Positions 1 through 11,004 of a DNA stretch of 64,000 bases are shown in pieces. The number at the start of each line of letters is the position of its first letter. The first letter of the stretch is position 1. The notes under the pieces were generated by a model. The model had not been told where the DNA came from. It worked only from the letters and a program-made list of their open reading frames with translations, and ran no database searches. A program made the position numbers and the translations under genes. Origin of the DNA: Rhizophagus irregularis (taxonomy: Eukaryota; Glomeromycota; Glomeromycetes; Glomerales; Glomeraceae); contig NC_089450.1 of the NCBI RefSeq assembly GCF_026210795.1, positions 1,426,001-1,490,000 on the forward strand. The letters run 5' to 3'.

Positions 1-137
1 TCATCGCAACTCTTTCCTGAATTTTTGAAAATACTAATAAAATTTATTTTTTTGAAATTTTCGTTCGAAAATTTCTAAGTGCTCGTTCAAATACTAATAT
101 TTCCACAGTTGCTTTCCTCTTTACTGAGCTTTAAACT

Positions 138-2265
138 ATGACTACACCTCCAGCTCCTTCTGTTATTAACCCGGATATTCCGCCGCCACCGCGTCCTACT
201 ACTTCTACTCCTTCTGGAGACCGACCTTTGTCTCCCACGACTACCGCTGGCGCGCGCCTAATAAACGTTCACGTATTGTCACTGATGATGCTATGAATGT
301 TGATATAACACCGCCCCTCTGCTCCTGCTCCCACCCTTACTTCTACTGTTCCTTCCGGTCTTCCTGTCAACAAAGTCCACGTGATTACCTCTCCTCATAT
401 TACTACCACTCCTGTTGAAACTGTTGACGCTTCTATCCATGCTCCCACTAACACCAATGGTAAAGGCAAAGCTGTTGCCTTCAACGTCCCTGAACGACGA
501 CCATCCCCCGATGGTAATGCTGCTGCTATTAAATCCGCACCCTCTCGTTATCACGCTGCGGCTTATCTACGTGACGCGCCTGACGCGTTCAAAGCTAAAT
601 TTACCACCAATCGTTCCATGTGTGACGAAGTGGATTGTTCACTCTCCCGATATTCCTCATATGGTGCTCGTGCACGCTGCGATGGATCAGGAGATAACAA
701 AAAGATCCTTGTCTTCTTTAATGATCAGCATGATTATACCGATTGTGTCAGCTCCCCACGTGTGGATCTTCTCAATTTAGCCTTTACGCATTATTCCCCT
801 GCAGATGCCAAACTCAATGACGAAGCGAAGTCTTTGTTTGTTACCGACATACCACTTTTCCTTACTGAGACTCAAGTCCGTCAGGCATTTTCCCGATATG
901 GCACTGTAATTAAGTGCAAACTTACTCCTAGAAAACATTATTATAATGGTCATATCCAGTTTTCTTCCACAGATGCAGTTACCCAATTTAATGATATTTG
1001 GGCGATCATTTGCCTTGGTAATTCTTTACGCGTCTGCCCGGCATCTTTTTCGAAATCCCAACGTGATAGCCGCAGAGAACATGTTGCTATCCTTGCCGGC
1101 ATTCCCAAGAATATTAAAGAAGCTGATCTATTAGAAATTGCCACTCAAGTTAATGCTAAGGCTCTTAACGTTCCTTTATCTATCAGCTCTTACAAGCCTA
1201 AACCCTATGTATATTTGAATTTCTCCTCGTTTGAATCTCTTGAAGCTGCCAAAGAAATGACCGTGGCTTTCCGCGGCAAAGGCTTAACATGGCACCCTCC
1301 CAATGATGCACAAACTTTATGCCATGTTTGTGGACGTCCTGGTTGTTCTCCCTCTGAATGTAATCCACGCCCTTCAGAAAAGTGGATGATCGCTTTAACA
1401 AACTTTAAACATTCGTTTGATACTGGGACCTAGACGTGGTCGTCGGGATTCGCGCCAATCGCGTGCCAATTCCAATTCCCGTTCAAGATCGCGTTCCAAC
1501 TCTAGATCCCGCAATAATAATTCCTCTTCACCCCGCTCCAACAACAATATCAATAATACTAACACTTCTCGTCCCATCACTTCACGAAGTAGTAACCGTA
1601 CCAACAATAATAACAACAATATTCCCAGGAACAATGCCAATTCTTCCGGTTCTACTCAACCTCCACACAAACCTCATCCTACTGATTCTACATCACCTAC
1701 TTCTCCACCTGATAATCCTGCTCCTACCCTTCCCCAATATGTTATTGATGAATTAAAGGCACAGATTAAAGAGATCGCTAACACCCTCCATACTCTTGAG
1801 GAAACTGTCTCTTGGATGAATGATACTATCACGGCTCATGAGTATAGGCTATCTGAGCTGGAATCAATGATGAATTATGATGCCCCTGGCGACTCTGAAT
1901 TGCATTTGCCTCAGAATGATCATGAACATTATAATCATTCCTATGACAATGGATGGGATGATGCTCCAACCCAAGACACGCATTCTGGATTCAATCTTCC
2001 TCCCCACACTTCCTCTTCTCTTATGGACGTTTCTCCTGATGCCTCCTTCTCAGCTTTGGATCCTAGCTCTGTCCTATCAAACCGACATGTCCCCTTACCT
2101 GTCTCCCGACCTATTAATATCGCCCCTGACGCTAATACTTCCCGTTTGCAATCAGAAATTTTTAATGTTACTAATACACAAAAGAATCTTTCTGCCCAAC
2201 TTGGTTCGATTATGGATAAATTGGACTCCTTCTCTCCTTCAAAACCCTCCCCTTCTAATGATTGA
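138..2265 (+). pseudogene. LINE ORF1: RRM-like plus zinc-knuckle nucleic-acid-binding protein, frameshifted
   Basis: Presumed ORF1 protein, which coats the LINE RNA. The ATG at 138 opens a Pro/Thr/Ser-rich start. The frame is lost near 260-296, since a neighbouring frame continues as NKRSRIVTDDAMNVD. The long frame from 381 carries two RRM-like folds: RNP2-like LFVTDIP with RNP1-like YYNGHIQF, then a weaker one from AILAGIPKNI to PYVYLNFSS. A short Cys cluster follows, CHVCGRPGCSPSEC. At about 1420 the frame shifts by one into an SRSRSRSNSRSR and poly-Asn stretch, then a Glu/Leu-rich segment that may form a coiled coil. It ends with TGA at 2263-2265, overlapping the ORF2 start. Function is inferred from position and domains. 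Confidence 0.8.
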
Positions 2266-5200
2266 ACACCAATTTATATCGGGTGCATCACAGGGATTTC
2301 ACCCCCCTAACAGTGCGATACCTAATAATAATAGTTTTAATAATCCTTCTTCTCTTTCTCTTTCTTCCCCTCTTATTAATTTTGGACAAATCAATGTTAA
2401 TGGTTTGTGCTTCCCTGTTCGACAATTGCATTTGCTAAATTATTTTCTTCATTCTTCCTTTGGCGTTTTATCTTTAAATGATACTCGTCTTACTTCTTCT
2501 GGTGCGAAATTTATTTATCAAAATGAACATTCCCAGCATAATTTTAAGTCCTATTGGGCTCCTTCCTCTTTTACTTCACGACCACATGATGGTGTTGGTC
2601 TTTTACTTCGCCATCCTTTACATAAACATGTTCAGAAGATTGATCCTTGGAACGGTCGTCTTTTAAAATTAGATCTTTTTTTCCATCAAACAAAAATTTC
2701 TATTATTTCTGTTTACCTTCCTCCTTATCATTCTATTCATTATAAAGAACGTGATGCTATTTTTGCCCAACTTAATTTATGGCTTGATAAAGCCCGCTCT
2801 AATAACTATCACGTAGTCATCCTTGGCGATTTTAATGCAGATGAAATTTCACATTCACATCTTCCTCAACATCATTTAAAAATTTTACGATCACTTTCTT
2901 CTCGATATTTTACGGATCATCAATCCCATATTTCTTCAATTTCAGGTCCTAGTCCCACTTTTTATCATCAGAATGGTTCTTCAAGACTTGATTATATTTG
3001 GTCATCCCCTGGCTTTCCCGCTCCTGGTCTTTTCTCTCATGTTGACACTTGTCCTAAGTTAAATGATAATCAATTTACTGATCACCGTGTACTTATAACG
3101 GCTTTTAATTTTAGTTCTTGTTTCGCTACTTTAGCCAAAGCTAGATTAAAACAAAAAAGCGAACAACGCACCATTTTTCTCTACAAAAATCTGAAAGATG
3201 ATACTTGGGACAAATTTTCTATTGAAGTGAACTCGCGTCTTGAGTTGTATTTGACCACACATCATCCTTCTATATCTTCACTTTCAGCTCTTTCCCTGGA
3301 CAAACTTTGGCACGCTCTTAAACGTTCTATTCTTGGTGGTGCCATTGATTCTCTACCATTTCAACATGTATCCAATACCCATCACCATAAATATCCTCCC
3401 CGAGCTTACAATGCTTATTGCTATTAACAAATTCTTGGATAGATTATTGTTCAAATTGACCACGTCTCGGCCTAGTCGTCCTGCCCAAATTTCACAGATG
3501 ATTAACTCTTTGTCTACACAATTAACTCTTCTCAAATCCCTTTTAAAAGATTATACTATACCTATTTATAGTACGACACCACTTCCCGCTTTTATCAAAT
3601 TTTTGCGTTCGCAAAAAGCTTTGGTTTCTGCATATCTTACCACGCAACTTCATCAACATCGTGTAGATTCCATTGATTATTATACTGCTCTTAGAGATGA
3701 ACATTTCTCTGTGTCTCCGGGCTCTTTTATTTCTTCAGCCCTATCAGTGGAACATCGCTCTATCGTTCTTGACAGAGTTTTGGTTGTAATTTTCTCTAAA
3801 CCCACTCTTCTTACTGATCCTTTGGATATCAAACAAGCGGCTATCGAACATTTCCAATCGGTTGTTACTCCTCCTTTGGTCCAGTATTCTTCTACAAATT
3901 CGTTTCCTCCACGATGGCAACGTGCGTATACTCCTCTTCCTGATATTAATTCGTCGTTATACAACTCGGTCATGTCTCCTATTCTGGCCGATGAATGGAA
4001 GAACACTCTCAATTCTATGCCTAATAATAAAGCCTCCGGTCCTTCCAAGATCTCTTATGAGATGCTCAAACATTTAACTGGAGAAGCTTTTAATTTGTCC
4101 CTTGTATTAGCGAATGCCTGTCTTACTCATGGAGATATTCCTGCCGATTGGCGTGAAGCGCTCGTTTATCCCATTCCAAAACCTCATGAATTTGACGCCC
4201 AATTGAAAAATACGCGACCTATCACTTTGTTGGAAACTGTACGAAAATGTGTGGTTAAGGTCGTTACAACTCGTCTTTCTAAAACTCTAACTGACAACCA
4301 TGTACTCCAAGGTGGTAATTTTGCTGGATTGCCAGGTGGTTCCACTGACATTCCTATTAAGATGCTGGATGCTATCATTCATCAACGACGCTTTGATAAA
4401 AGCGATGACCAAGAATTATGGATTGTTTCTCAGGACATTTCTAAGGCCTTTGACTCAATTGATTTAAACATGCTCAGATTAGCTTTAATCCGTCTACATA
4501 TACCGTCTTTATTGATTAAATTTATCATCAACCTTTTTACAAGACGTAATAACAAAATTATTACCCATCATGGTGATACTTCTGGATATAGAGTTAGAAT
4601 TGGTATTGACCAGGGTGAAATCATTTCTCCATTATTATGGGTTATTTACTTGGATCCTTTGCTTACCACACTTAATCGAAGCTTGTGATCCCTTTATTTT
4701 AAAATCTTCTGCATTATTGGATTATTCTCCAATTGATTATGAACAACACAATCTTCCTGTTTCGCATATTACCTTTATGGATGATTCTACCTTAATTGCC
4801 TCATCTAAACGAGGAATTGAAGATCGCCTTTCCATTACTGCTGAATTTTATACTTTAAATAATACTCAAGCCAATTCAGCAAAATATATCCTTCTTTCTT
4901 CTGAACAATTTTCTCAAACTATTGTGTTTGATCTTTCTCCATCCCCTCTAATTACATCTCATACCCTTACTTTAAAGGCATTAGCCTTATCTACATCTTT
5001 TCGATTTTTAGGTGTTTGGTTTAATCTTTCGGCTTCTTCTCGTTTTGTTCACAACCAAACTGTTTCCATGGTCAAAGATATGGCTGCTTTACTTAGTCCT
5101 AAAAAACTTTTGGCACAACACGTGGCCTATCTTTATAATATTGTTTTACTTCCAAGGCTAGAGTTTCGCCTACAATCCACCTTATTTGCTGAATCCACCA

Positions 5201-7731
5201 TTAATCGCATGGTTTCTCCAATGCTTTCTCTTATTCGACAGAGAGCTGGTCTTGCCTCAGTCACTCCTCTTCCTGCGCTTTTTACATTATTGCCGTTCTC
5301 TATTCAACAAGCGTTTGGTCGGTTTCTATCATCTCATGTGGCTTCATGGCAAAGAATTTTTTCTCACCCCTCATATAAGCTTTTTGCCAACTATATGATT
5401 ACCTATCTGCAAGGATTTTTGGATTGTGATGCCTGTCCCTCTACTATTAATTTAGAACCATGGTCCCATACCCTTTCCTTACGAACACATTCTTTGTTCA
5501 ATTCTTTATTGTTCTCTTCTCGATTGAATATCACGTGGTCTTTATTGTTCCGACCTCCGAGGAAAGATTTATGACCGGCGATTCAACTCCGGTCTATTTT
5601 ACCAAAAGATTTATTTACTTCCATGAAAAGTGTTCGAAAAAATTTCTGCACTCGTTTTCTTGCTCAACTGATTACACCGTGTGGCTCTCGACTTCTCTCA
5701 TAGAAAGATTTGCGCTTTCTTAAACGAGTATCGAACAAAGGATCTGTGCCTGCTTGGTTTAATTATTTGTTTAATCTTATTGTTATTCCTAATTCACCTT
5801 CCTTTTTTATTTTACAACGATTTAGAATTCCTAGTTCTCATACAGTAGCTTCTATTTCCTTTATAGATATTAGTCGAAATTATTGGTTTAACCCTCAATG
5901 GGCTGTTTCTTTTAATCGTAATACTAACTCTTTTCTTGTTGGCCGTGTGATTACTACATATCCAGCTCCACGTAACGAAGCTCTTATTTCACATTGGATT
6001 GCGTCATCTGTTGATGATTTATTATCTGATTTTACTGCATGCCAAGGATGTGCCTCTGCTCTTCCGCGATCCTCTACTTCCAAAACATTGCTTAAACGAT
6101 GTCCTTCTGAAAAGTGCTTCTCTTATGTGCCTTTATCAAATCTCATCCGTTACCCTACGAAGCCTCGTACTTATATACATGCAGACACTCGATCGGTCTC
6201 ACTTTCCGCTTCGCTAGGCTATGCCAAATCTTTATTATTATTTCATCTTTTTGCTCCAGTTCGATCACCCCTTATGAGCAATCAAGTGTCTCAGATTTCT
6301 GATATCCACCTTCCTTCTTCGGTATCTACACTTTATATTGATGGCTCCTTCCTTCCTTCTTCTAGTCATCCGATTCCTTCGATGGCTTATGCATGGACTG
6401 CTATAGATTCCGATGGATTTATTTTGGAATCCCATTATAATATCATTTCTACTATCCTTCCTTCTGCTTTACGTTCAGAAGTGTTTGCTTTATTGCATGG
6501 ATTGGACTCCCTCCCTTGGAATTCTAAGATTATTGTCGCCACTGATTGTGCTCAATTACTTTCTTTATGGTCATTATATGTGGATGCTCCTTTTATTCCC
6601 AGAATGCTTAAAGAATCCAACCACCTTTTGTGGTCCTCCATACGCACTATTATGTTGCAAAAGAATCTGGATATTACCTTGATCAAGGTTCCTGCTCATG
6701 CTGACGACCCTTTGAATAATCATGTGGATGCATTAGCCAAAGCCGCTTTCATACTGACTCACATCTTCCTTCGTCCACCATCGGTATTGATGGCCTTGCA
6801 TTTTACAATTTAATTCCTTCCTGTGGATATGAATATCCGGAAATTTCTTAGAGATATTTTTGACGCTAAAAGTCTTTTAACTCTTGCTGTATTACCAAGA
6901 TTTAATTCCTCTTCTTCAATTTCTGATATTGATTGGGCTTGTACCAAATTTTGTCTCAATAACAATAAGCAATTTGTTTCTCATCGGAATGGCCGTTCCG
7001 AGTTTTGTGGTTTTCGTATCAAATTACTTTTAGATATGCTTCCAACGCTTACAACTCTTCAGAGACGAAAGCCTCACCTTTATAATCCGAGTTGGCTTTG
7101 TCCTCAATGTAACTCTTCTCCTGAGACTTTAGACCACTTGTGGACTTGTCCTTATATCTTACCGGAATTTAGCCCTTTAAATACCTTTAAAACACTTCTA
7201 TTGGCTCTCCGGACTAATTATCTTGACAAATTCCTTTCCGCGTCATCTTTAATACCTTTGCCGGACTCTTTTGCTGCTGAATTTATGGCTCTTGATTGTT
7301 GGAATTGTGACCCTCCTTCATTTTCTTGCCTGAGACTCGCACGAGGACTTATACCGATATCCCTTACAGAGTTTCTTGGAAATTATTATTCTTCACTTAC
7401 TATATGGTCTGTCTTAGATACACCTTTGCACGACTTTCACTTTGACCTTTATGTCCAAATCTGGTTGTGCCGTTCCATTTTCTTTCATCATTGGGAATCA
7501 GCTCAAGGCATTACAAAAAAAATGAAATCGTCAGCTCTTGGGCCTCCTTCTACTCTTTGTCCTTCCTCTAACATTCCTCTTGACTCTTCGACACCTTCCT
7601 TGGCGACAGCTTCCTTGGATTCCTGGGTTTCTTGGGTTTCCTCTTCTATAATCCGGGGATCTTGGATTTCACATTTGGATTTTTGGCGCCGCTTAACAGT
7701 TCAGCCTCTACTTAGGATTTCTTTTTGGTAA
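2258..7731 (+). pseudogene. LINE ORF2: AP-endonuclease, reverse transcriptase, RNase H, zinc motif; broken
   Basis: The polyprotein that nicks target DNA and copies LINE RNA. The start MIEHQF at 2258 overlaps the ORF1 stop. The endonuclease domain (about 2370-3120) shows GDFNAD, SRLDYIW and TDHRVL. A frameshift near 3400 leads into the reverse transcriptase, with PADWREALVYPIPKP, TRPITLLETVRK, QDISKAFDSID (motif A) and GIDQGEIISP (motif B). Another shift near 4680 precedes FMDD, the catalytic box (usually FADD). After stops at 5572 and 5701 comes RNase H (about 6330-6760), with LYIDGS, RSEVFAL, ATDCAQ and VDALAKAA. After a stop at 6811 the C-terminus has a CxxC...HxxxxC zinc motif, CPQCNSSPETLDHLWTC. 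All domains are recognisable and the protein is dead as read. Confidence 0.9.
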
Positions 7732-8057
7732 CGGATTGGATCTTAGGATATGCTGGATAGTTGACTCACACTGGCCTTCGGGTAAAGATGGGGTATGCGT
7801 TTCTGTAATAGTTTAGTTTTTCTTTACTTAATTTTATTTTGTTTAGATTTCTTTACTTGTATGAATCGTGAAGCTAGTTCTTTTTATTTTTTATGTTTTA
7901 TGTTTATTTTCTACATTTTGATATTTGTAATATTGTTCGATTTGTTTATTGTACTTTTCGTTTAAATTTCATAATAAAAGATAAAGTCATAAGACTGTTT
8001 GCTCATAATCACCAAATATGGACTGTCCCAAATGTGTGACTATAAAGAGAGTTGACT

Positions 8058-8564
8058 GTATTTCAATATTATTTTGATATTAAAATGATAATATTTTATT
8101 TTGATATCATATCAATATTATTGCTATTTTCTAATTACTGTGATCTAGCATTTTTTAATAAAAAAAAAAATTTTTTGAGAAAACATGTGAAAATAAAAAT
8201 TTTATTGCATTTTTAAATAAAGGAGGTATGATTATAAGTTAAAAATTATAATTTTAAGAAAAAATTTTCAATCTTTAAATAAGTTTGCTTATAAATAACT
8301 TTTTTAAAAACGATTTGTTACACAAAATTTAAAAAGTTACTTATAAGTAAACTTATTTAAAAATTGAAAATTTTTTCTTAAAATTATAATTTTTAGCTTA
8401 TAATCATACTTTCTTTATTTGAAAATGCAATAAAATTTTTATTTTCACATGTTTTCTCAAAATTTTTTTTTTTTATTAAATAATGCTAGATCACAGTAAT
8501 TAGAAAACAGCAATAAATCAATATTAAATCAATATTAAAATGATATCAAAATGATATCGTTTGA
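8058..8564. repeat. Foldback (long inverted repeat) element, about 500 bp
   Basis: Two arms of about 200-250 bp are near-exact reverse complements. The left arm runs through the ACTGTGATCTAGCA block at about 8140 and the right arm carries its complement at about 8490. The centre lies near 8315-8325. Arms agree at roughly nine bases in ten by eye. It has no coding capacity and would form a giant hairpin. It is most likely a foldback or MITE-type DNA transposon directly 3' of the LINE. Exact ends and target duplication were not resolved. Confidence 0.8.
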
Positions 8565-8737
8565 AAACTTGAAGTTTCTGTAAAGTTAGTTTATTTCCAA
8601 TATTTCCTTAAAAAAAAGAATGTCAAAGCAGAAACATAATAAACTTCTTTTAACTTTGCATAATTTTAAAACTGAATTATCTTATGTGGATTAGTGGATA
8701 TGAAGTTTGAGGTGGCACTTATAAACTTTTCAATTAG

Positions 8738-9076
8738 TTGTACAAATTTGCATCATATATGATTGAAGAAAAAATTGGTATCCTTTCAAAAGTTCACCTA
8801 CATTTCGATGATTTTATCACAATTTATGAAGAAGATCATAAAGAATCTTATGCAATAATCAAAGATATTTTTCAACATAAAGGTAATAATAACAAATATT
8901 ATACATTTATTATTGTAAATTGGTTTGAAGATACTATGGTTAAACATTCAGTATTAAAATATCCACTTTATCGTCTTCAAGTAACAGGAGATAAATGGAA
9001 ATGTATTTTTCCAATTACTGTAATAGATAATATTCAAAAAGTATACTTTATTCATAATTGTAATTCAGAAAGATGA
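8738..9076 (+). CDS. Hypothetical ORF, 112 aa, possible C-terminal piece of a transposon protein
   Basis: A complete 112-codon ORF with mixed polar and aromatic composition. It lacks the Asn/Ile/Lys bias of random AT-rich ORFs here. Notable segments are FDDFITIYEEDHKESYAI and WKCIFPITVIDNIQKVYF. I have an impression that such a module (BAH-like, binding-surface type) sits at the C-end of some Rhizophagus transposase-domain proteins, but this could not be checked. It has no obvious partner: a foldback repeat lies upstream and MITEs downstream. It is probably a truncated gene fragment rather than a working gene. Confidence 0.35.
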   Translation: MYKFASYMIEEKIGILSKVHLHFDDFITIYEEDHKESYAIIKDIFQHKGNNNKYYTFIIVNWFEDTMVKHSVLKYPLYRLQVTGDKWKCIFPITVIDNIQKVYFIHNCNSER

Positions 9077-9387
9077 CAACTACCAAATCAAATAGAATTT
9101 GGATAAAAAATAATTTTTATTTTACAGCCATATAATTATATTAATTATATAAATATAATAAAATAATTATTTAATTTGTAAAATTAACCAATAAAATTAC
9201 ATGCATGATGTAATAATTAACCAATTAAAATTGCTTTAATTGCATGCATGTAATATTTAAAAATAGCTAAAATTTGTGTTTTTTATTTTCAACAATATAC
9301 TTTTCTCTTCTTATATATCTTTTATTAACATTTTACAATATTTTAGTTCGTTTCTTCTTTTTTTTTTTATTCAAGTATACTTTAATT

Positions 9388-9563
9388 TATACATGCTGTC
9401 CAAATTATTTTGAGATGCCATAATTATAATTTGGGATGTCATAATTCATTAAATTTATATATAATTTACTATGTAAAGTGCCAAAATAATTTGGGATGCT
9501 ATAATTGAATTTGGGATTTTACTTATAATTACGACAGCCCAAAATAATTTGGGTGGCATATAT
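9388..9563. mobile_element. MITE, 176 bp, with 9-bp flanking duplication
   Basis: Imperfect terminal inverted repeats of about 40 bp are built around CCAAATTATTTTG at the left and CCCAAAATAATTTGGG at the right. The direct repeat ACTTTAATT flanks it at 9379-9387 and 9564-9572, which fits a 9-bp target-site duplication (Mutator-like) or an 8-bp one extended by chance. It is non-coding. A second copy in inverted orientation lies at 9801-9980. Confidence 0.75.
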
Positions 9564-9565
9564 AC

Positions 9566-9800
9566 TTTAATTATTTTTTATAATATTAACAATACTTTGG
9601 CATTTAGTTTATATATTTGACATAGTAAGATATTTACATATAAAAAAAAAAAGAAAATGTACCTACTCACTCACATACAAAAGAAAAGAATAAAAGAAAA
9701 GAAAAATATACCCAACTACCTACATATAAAAAGAGAAAAACTGCTTTTAAATAAATAGTAAACTGAAGCTGTTAAATAAGGTATAAAAATAGGATATACG
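9566..9800. other. Spacer between two inverted MITE copies
   Basis: AT-rich and A-rich spacer with AAAAGAAAAG runs and a repeated CCTACTCACTCACATA / CCAACTACCTACATA phrase. No gene or RNA is visible. Confidence 0.5.
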
Positions 9801-9980
9801 TTATACATACCACTCAAATTATTTTGGGCTGCTGTAATTATAAGTAAAATCCCAAATTCAATTATGACATTTCAAATTATTTTGGCATTTTACATAGTAA
9901 ATTATATATAAACTGAATAAATTACAGTATTCCAAATTATAATTATAGCATCCCAAAATAATTTGGGTAGTATGTATAAT
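9801..9980. mobile_element. Second copy of the 9388-9563 MITE, inverted
   Basis: This is the reverse complement of the MITE at 9388-9563 with scattered substitutions. It shares the CTCAAATTATTTTGGGCTG end and the internal TTACATAGTAAATTATATATAA block. The two copies with their 235-bp spacer form a large hairpin. No clear target duplication is visible for this copy. Confidence 0.75.
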
Positions 9981-10716
9981 ATATATATGTGTATTTTTTA
10001 TATTTTTCAGATTTTACCATAATTGTAAAGTTTACTGGTTCTGAAGGAGGAATTGGTTATGTACCTTCTTTACAATAGGTTGTGATTTGAGTCTTTCTTT
10101 ATTAAACTGTGATATTACAATATGAAGTATGAATATATTTTTCAATGGCCATATATCTATTACTTGTTAAATACTTACAAATGTAATATATCTATTAAAG
10201 TTTGATTTTTTTTTAATATATAAATTATTAATATTAAAATAATTTATAATATAATACTTATATAAATACATTGTAATTAAAAAAAAAATAATAATAAAAT
10301 AATTTTGAAATCAGTTATATATAATAATATAATATTTTTCAAAATAAAATACAATATATTTTGCATTTTATAAAATATCCAAAATATCCAAAAATATAAT
10401 AGGATCCCGCTTACTTATAAAATAGGTTCACTTCAGGTCTAAGATAAAAATCATATATAAAATTCCTATTATAAAAGGAAATTTTATGTTATATTATTAT
10501 GATTTTTTTTTTAGCTAATTAACTAATAGAATTTAAAAAAAAAGTAAGGTAAAAACTATTAGTAAAATCCAATTTTTTATAGTAACTTTTATTATAAATA
10601 AGCAGGAATATATTAGTAAATTTTAATTATTTTCATTAAATAACTTAAATAATTAAATTCAAAAATTTTGCAATATTTATTATATTATTTACTTTAATGT
10701 ATATATGATTTTATTT
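9981..10716. other. AT-rich intergenic DNA, no gene seen
   Basis: Very AT-rich with many A and T runs. No ORF above noise, RNA gene or clear repeat was found. Confidence 0.5.
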
Positions 10717-10996
10717 GGGAATATGTTTTTTTTCACACCTGCGATATGTCGCATCTTCCTTTTTTGGTGTCATTTTGATCATGTAACCTTACTAAGATTT
10801 TCATTTGTTAAAAAAATCCTGGTGTGAGACCTTATGCACTTATTATGTACTATAATAAATCTTATATTATGTGTATTTTTGACTACTCTACAAGTTTTCT
10901 TAATATATCAAAAAGGATTTAGAATGTTATTTTTGACTTTTATATGTAACATATTATAGGGTGTGACATAATACAGGTGTGATAAAAAACAAACCC
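10717..10996. mobile_element. hAT-like MITE, 280 bp, perfect 8-bp target duplication
   Basis: The left end is GGGAATATG then T-run then TCACACCTG. The right end is its inverted partner, CAGGTGTGA then A-run then CAAACCC. The 8-bp direct repeat TTTTATTT flanks it at 10709-10716 and 10997-11004. Non-coding. An 8-bp duplication is typical of hAT transposition, so a hAT-derived MITE is inferred. Confidence 0.8.
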
Positions 10997-11004
10997 TTTT
11001 ATTT

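Larger units (their letters stand above)
1..7985 (+). mobile_element. LINE (non-LTR retrotransposon), near full length, decayed
   Basis: A non-LTR retrotransposon fills the first 8 kb. In order it carries ORF1 (RRM-like, zinc knuckle, Ser/Arg/Asn-rich), then ORF2 with AP-endonuclease, reverse transcriptase, RNase H and a C-terminal zinc motif. A 3' untranslated tail with AATAAAA near 7972 follows. No LTRs are visible. The reading frame is broken by at least four frameshifts (about 260-300, 1420, 3400 and 4680) and three in-frame stops (5572, 5701, 6811), so this copy cannot make a full protein. The 5' end may lie just outside the window. An APE plus RNase H LINE suggests the I/Tad group of fungal LINEs, but the clade was not tested. 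Codon use is less AT-rich than the surrounding DNA, as expected for an insertion. Confidence 0.93.
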
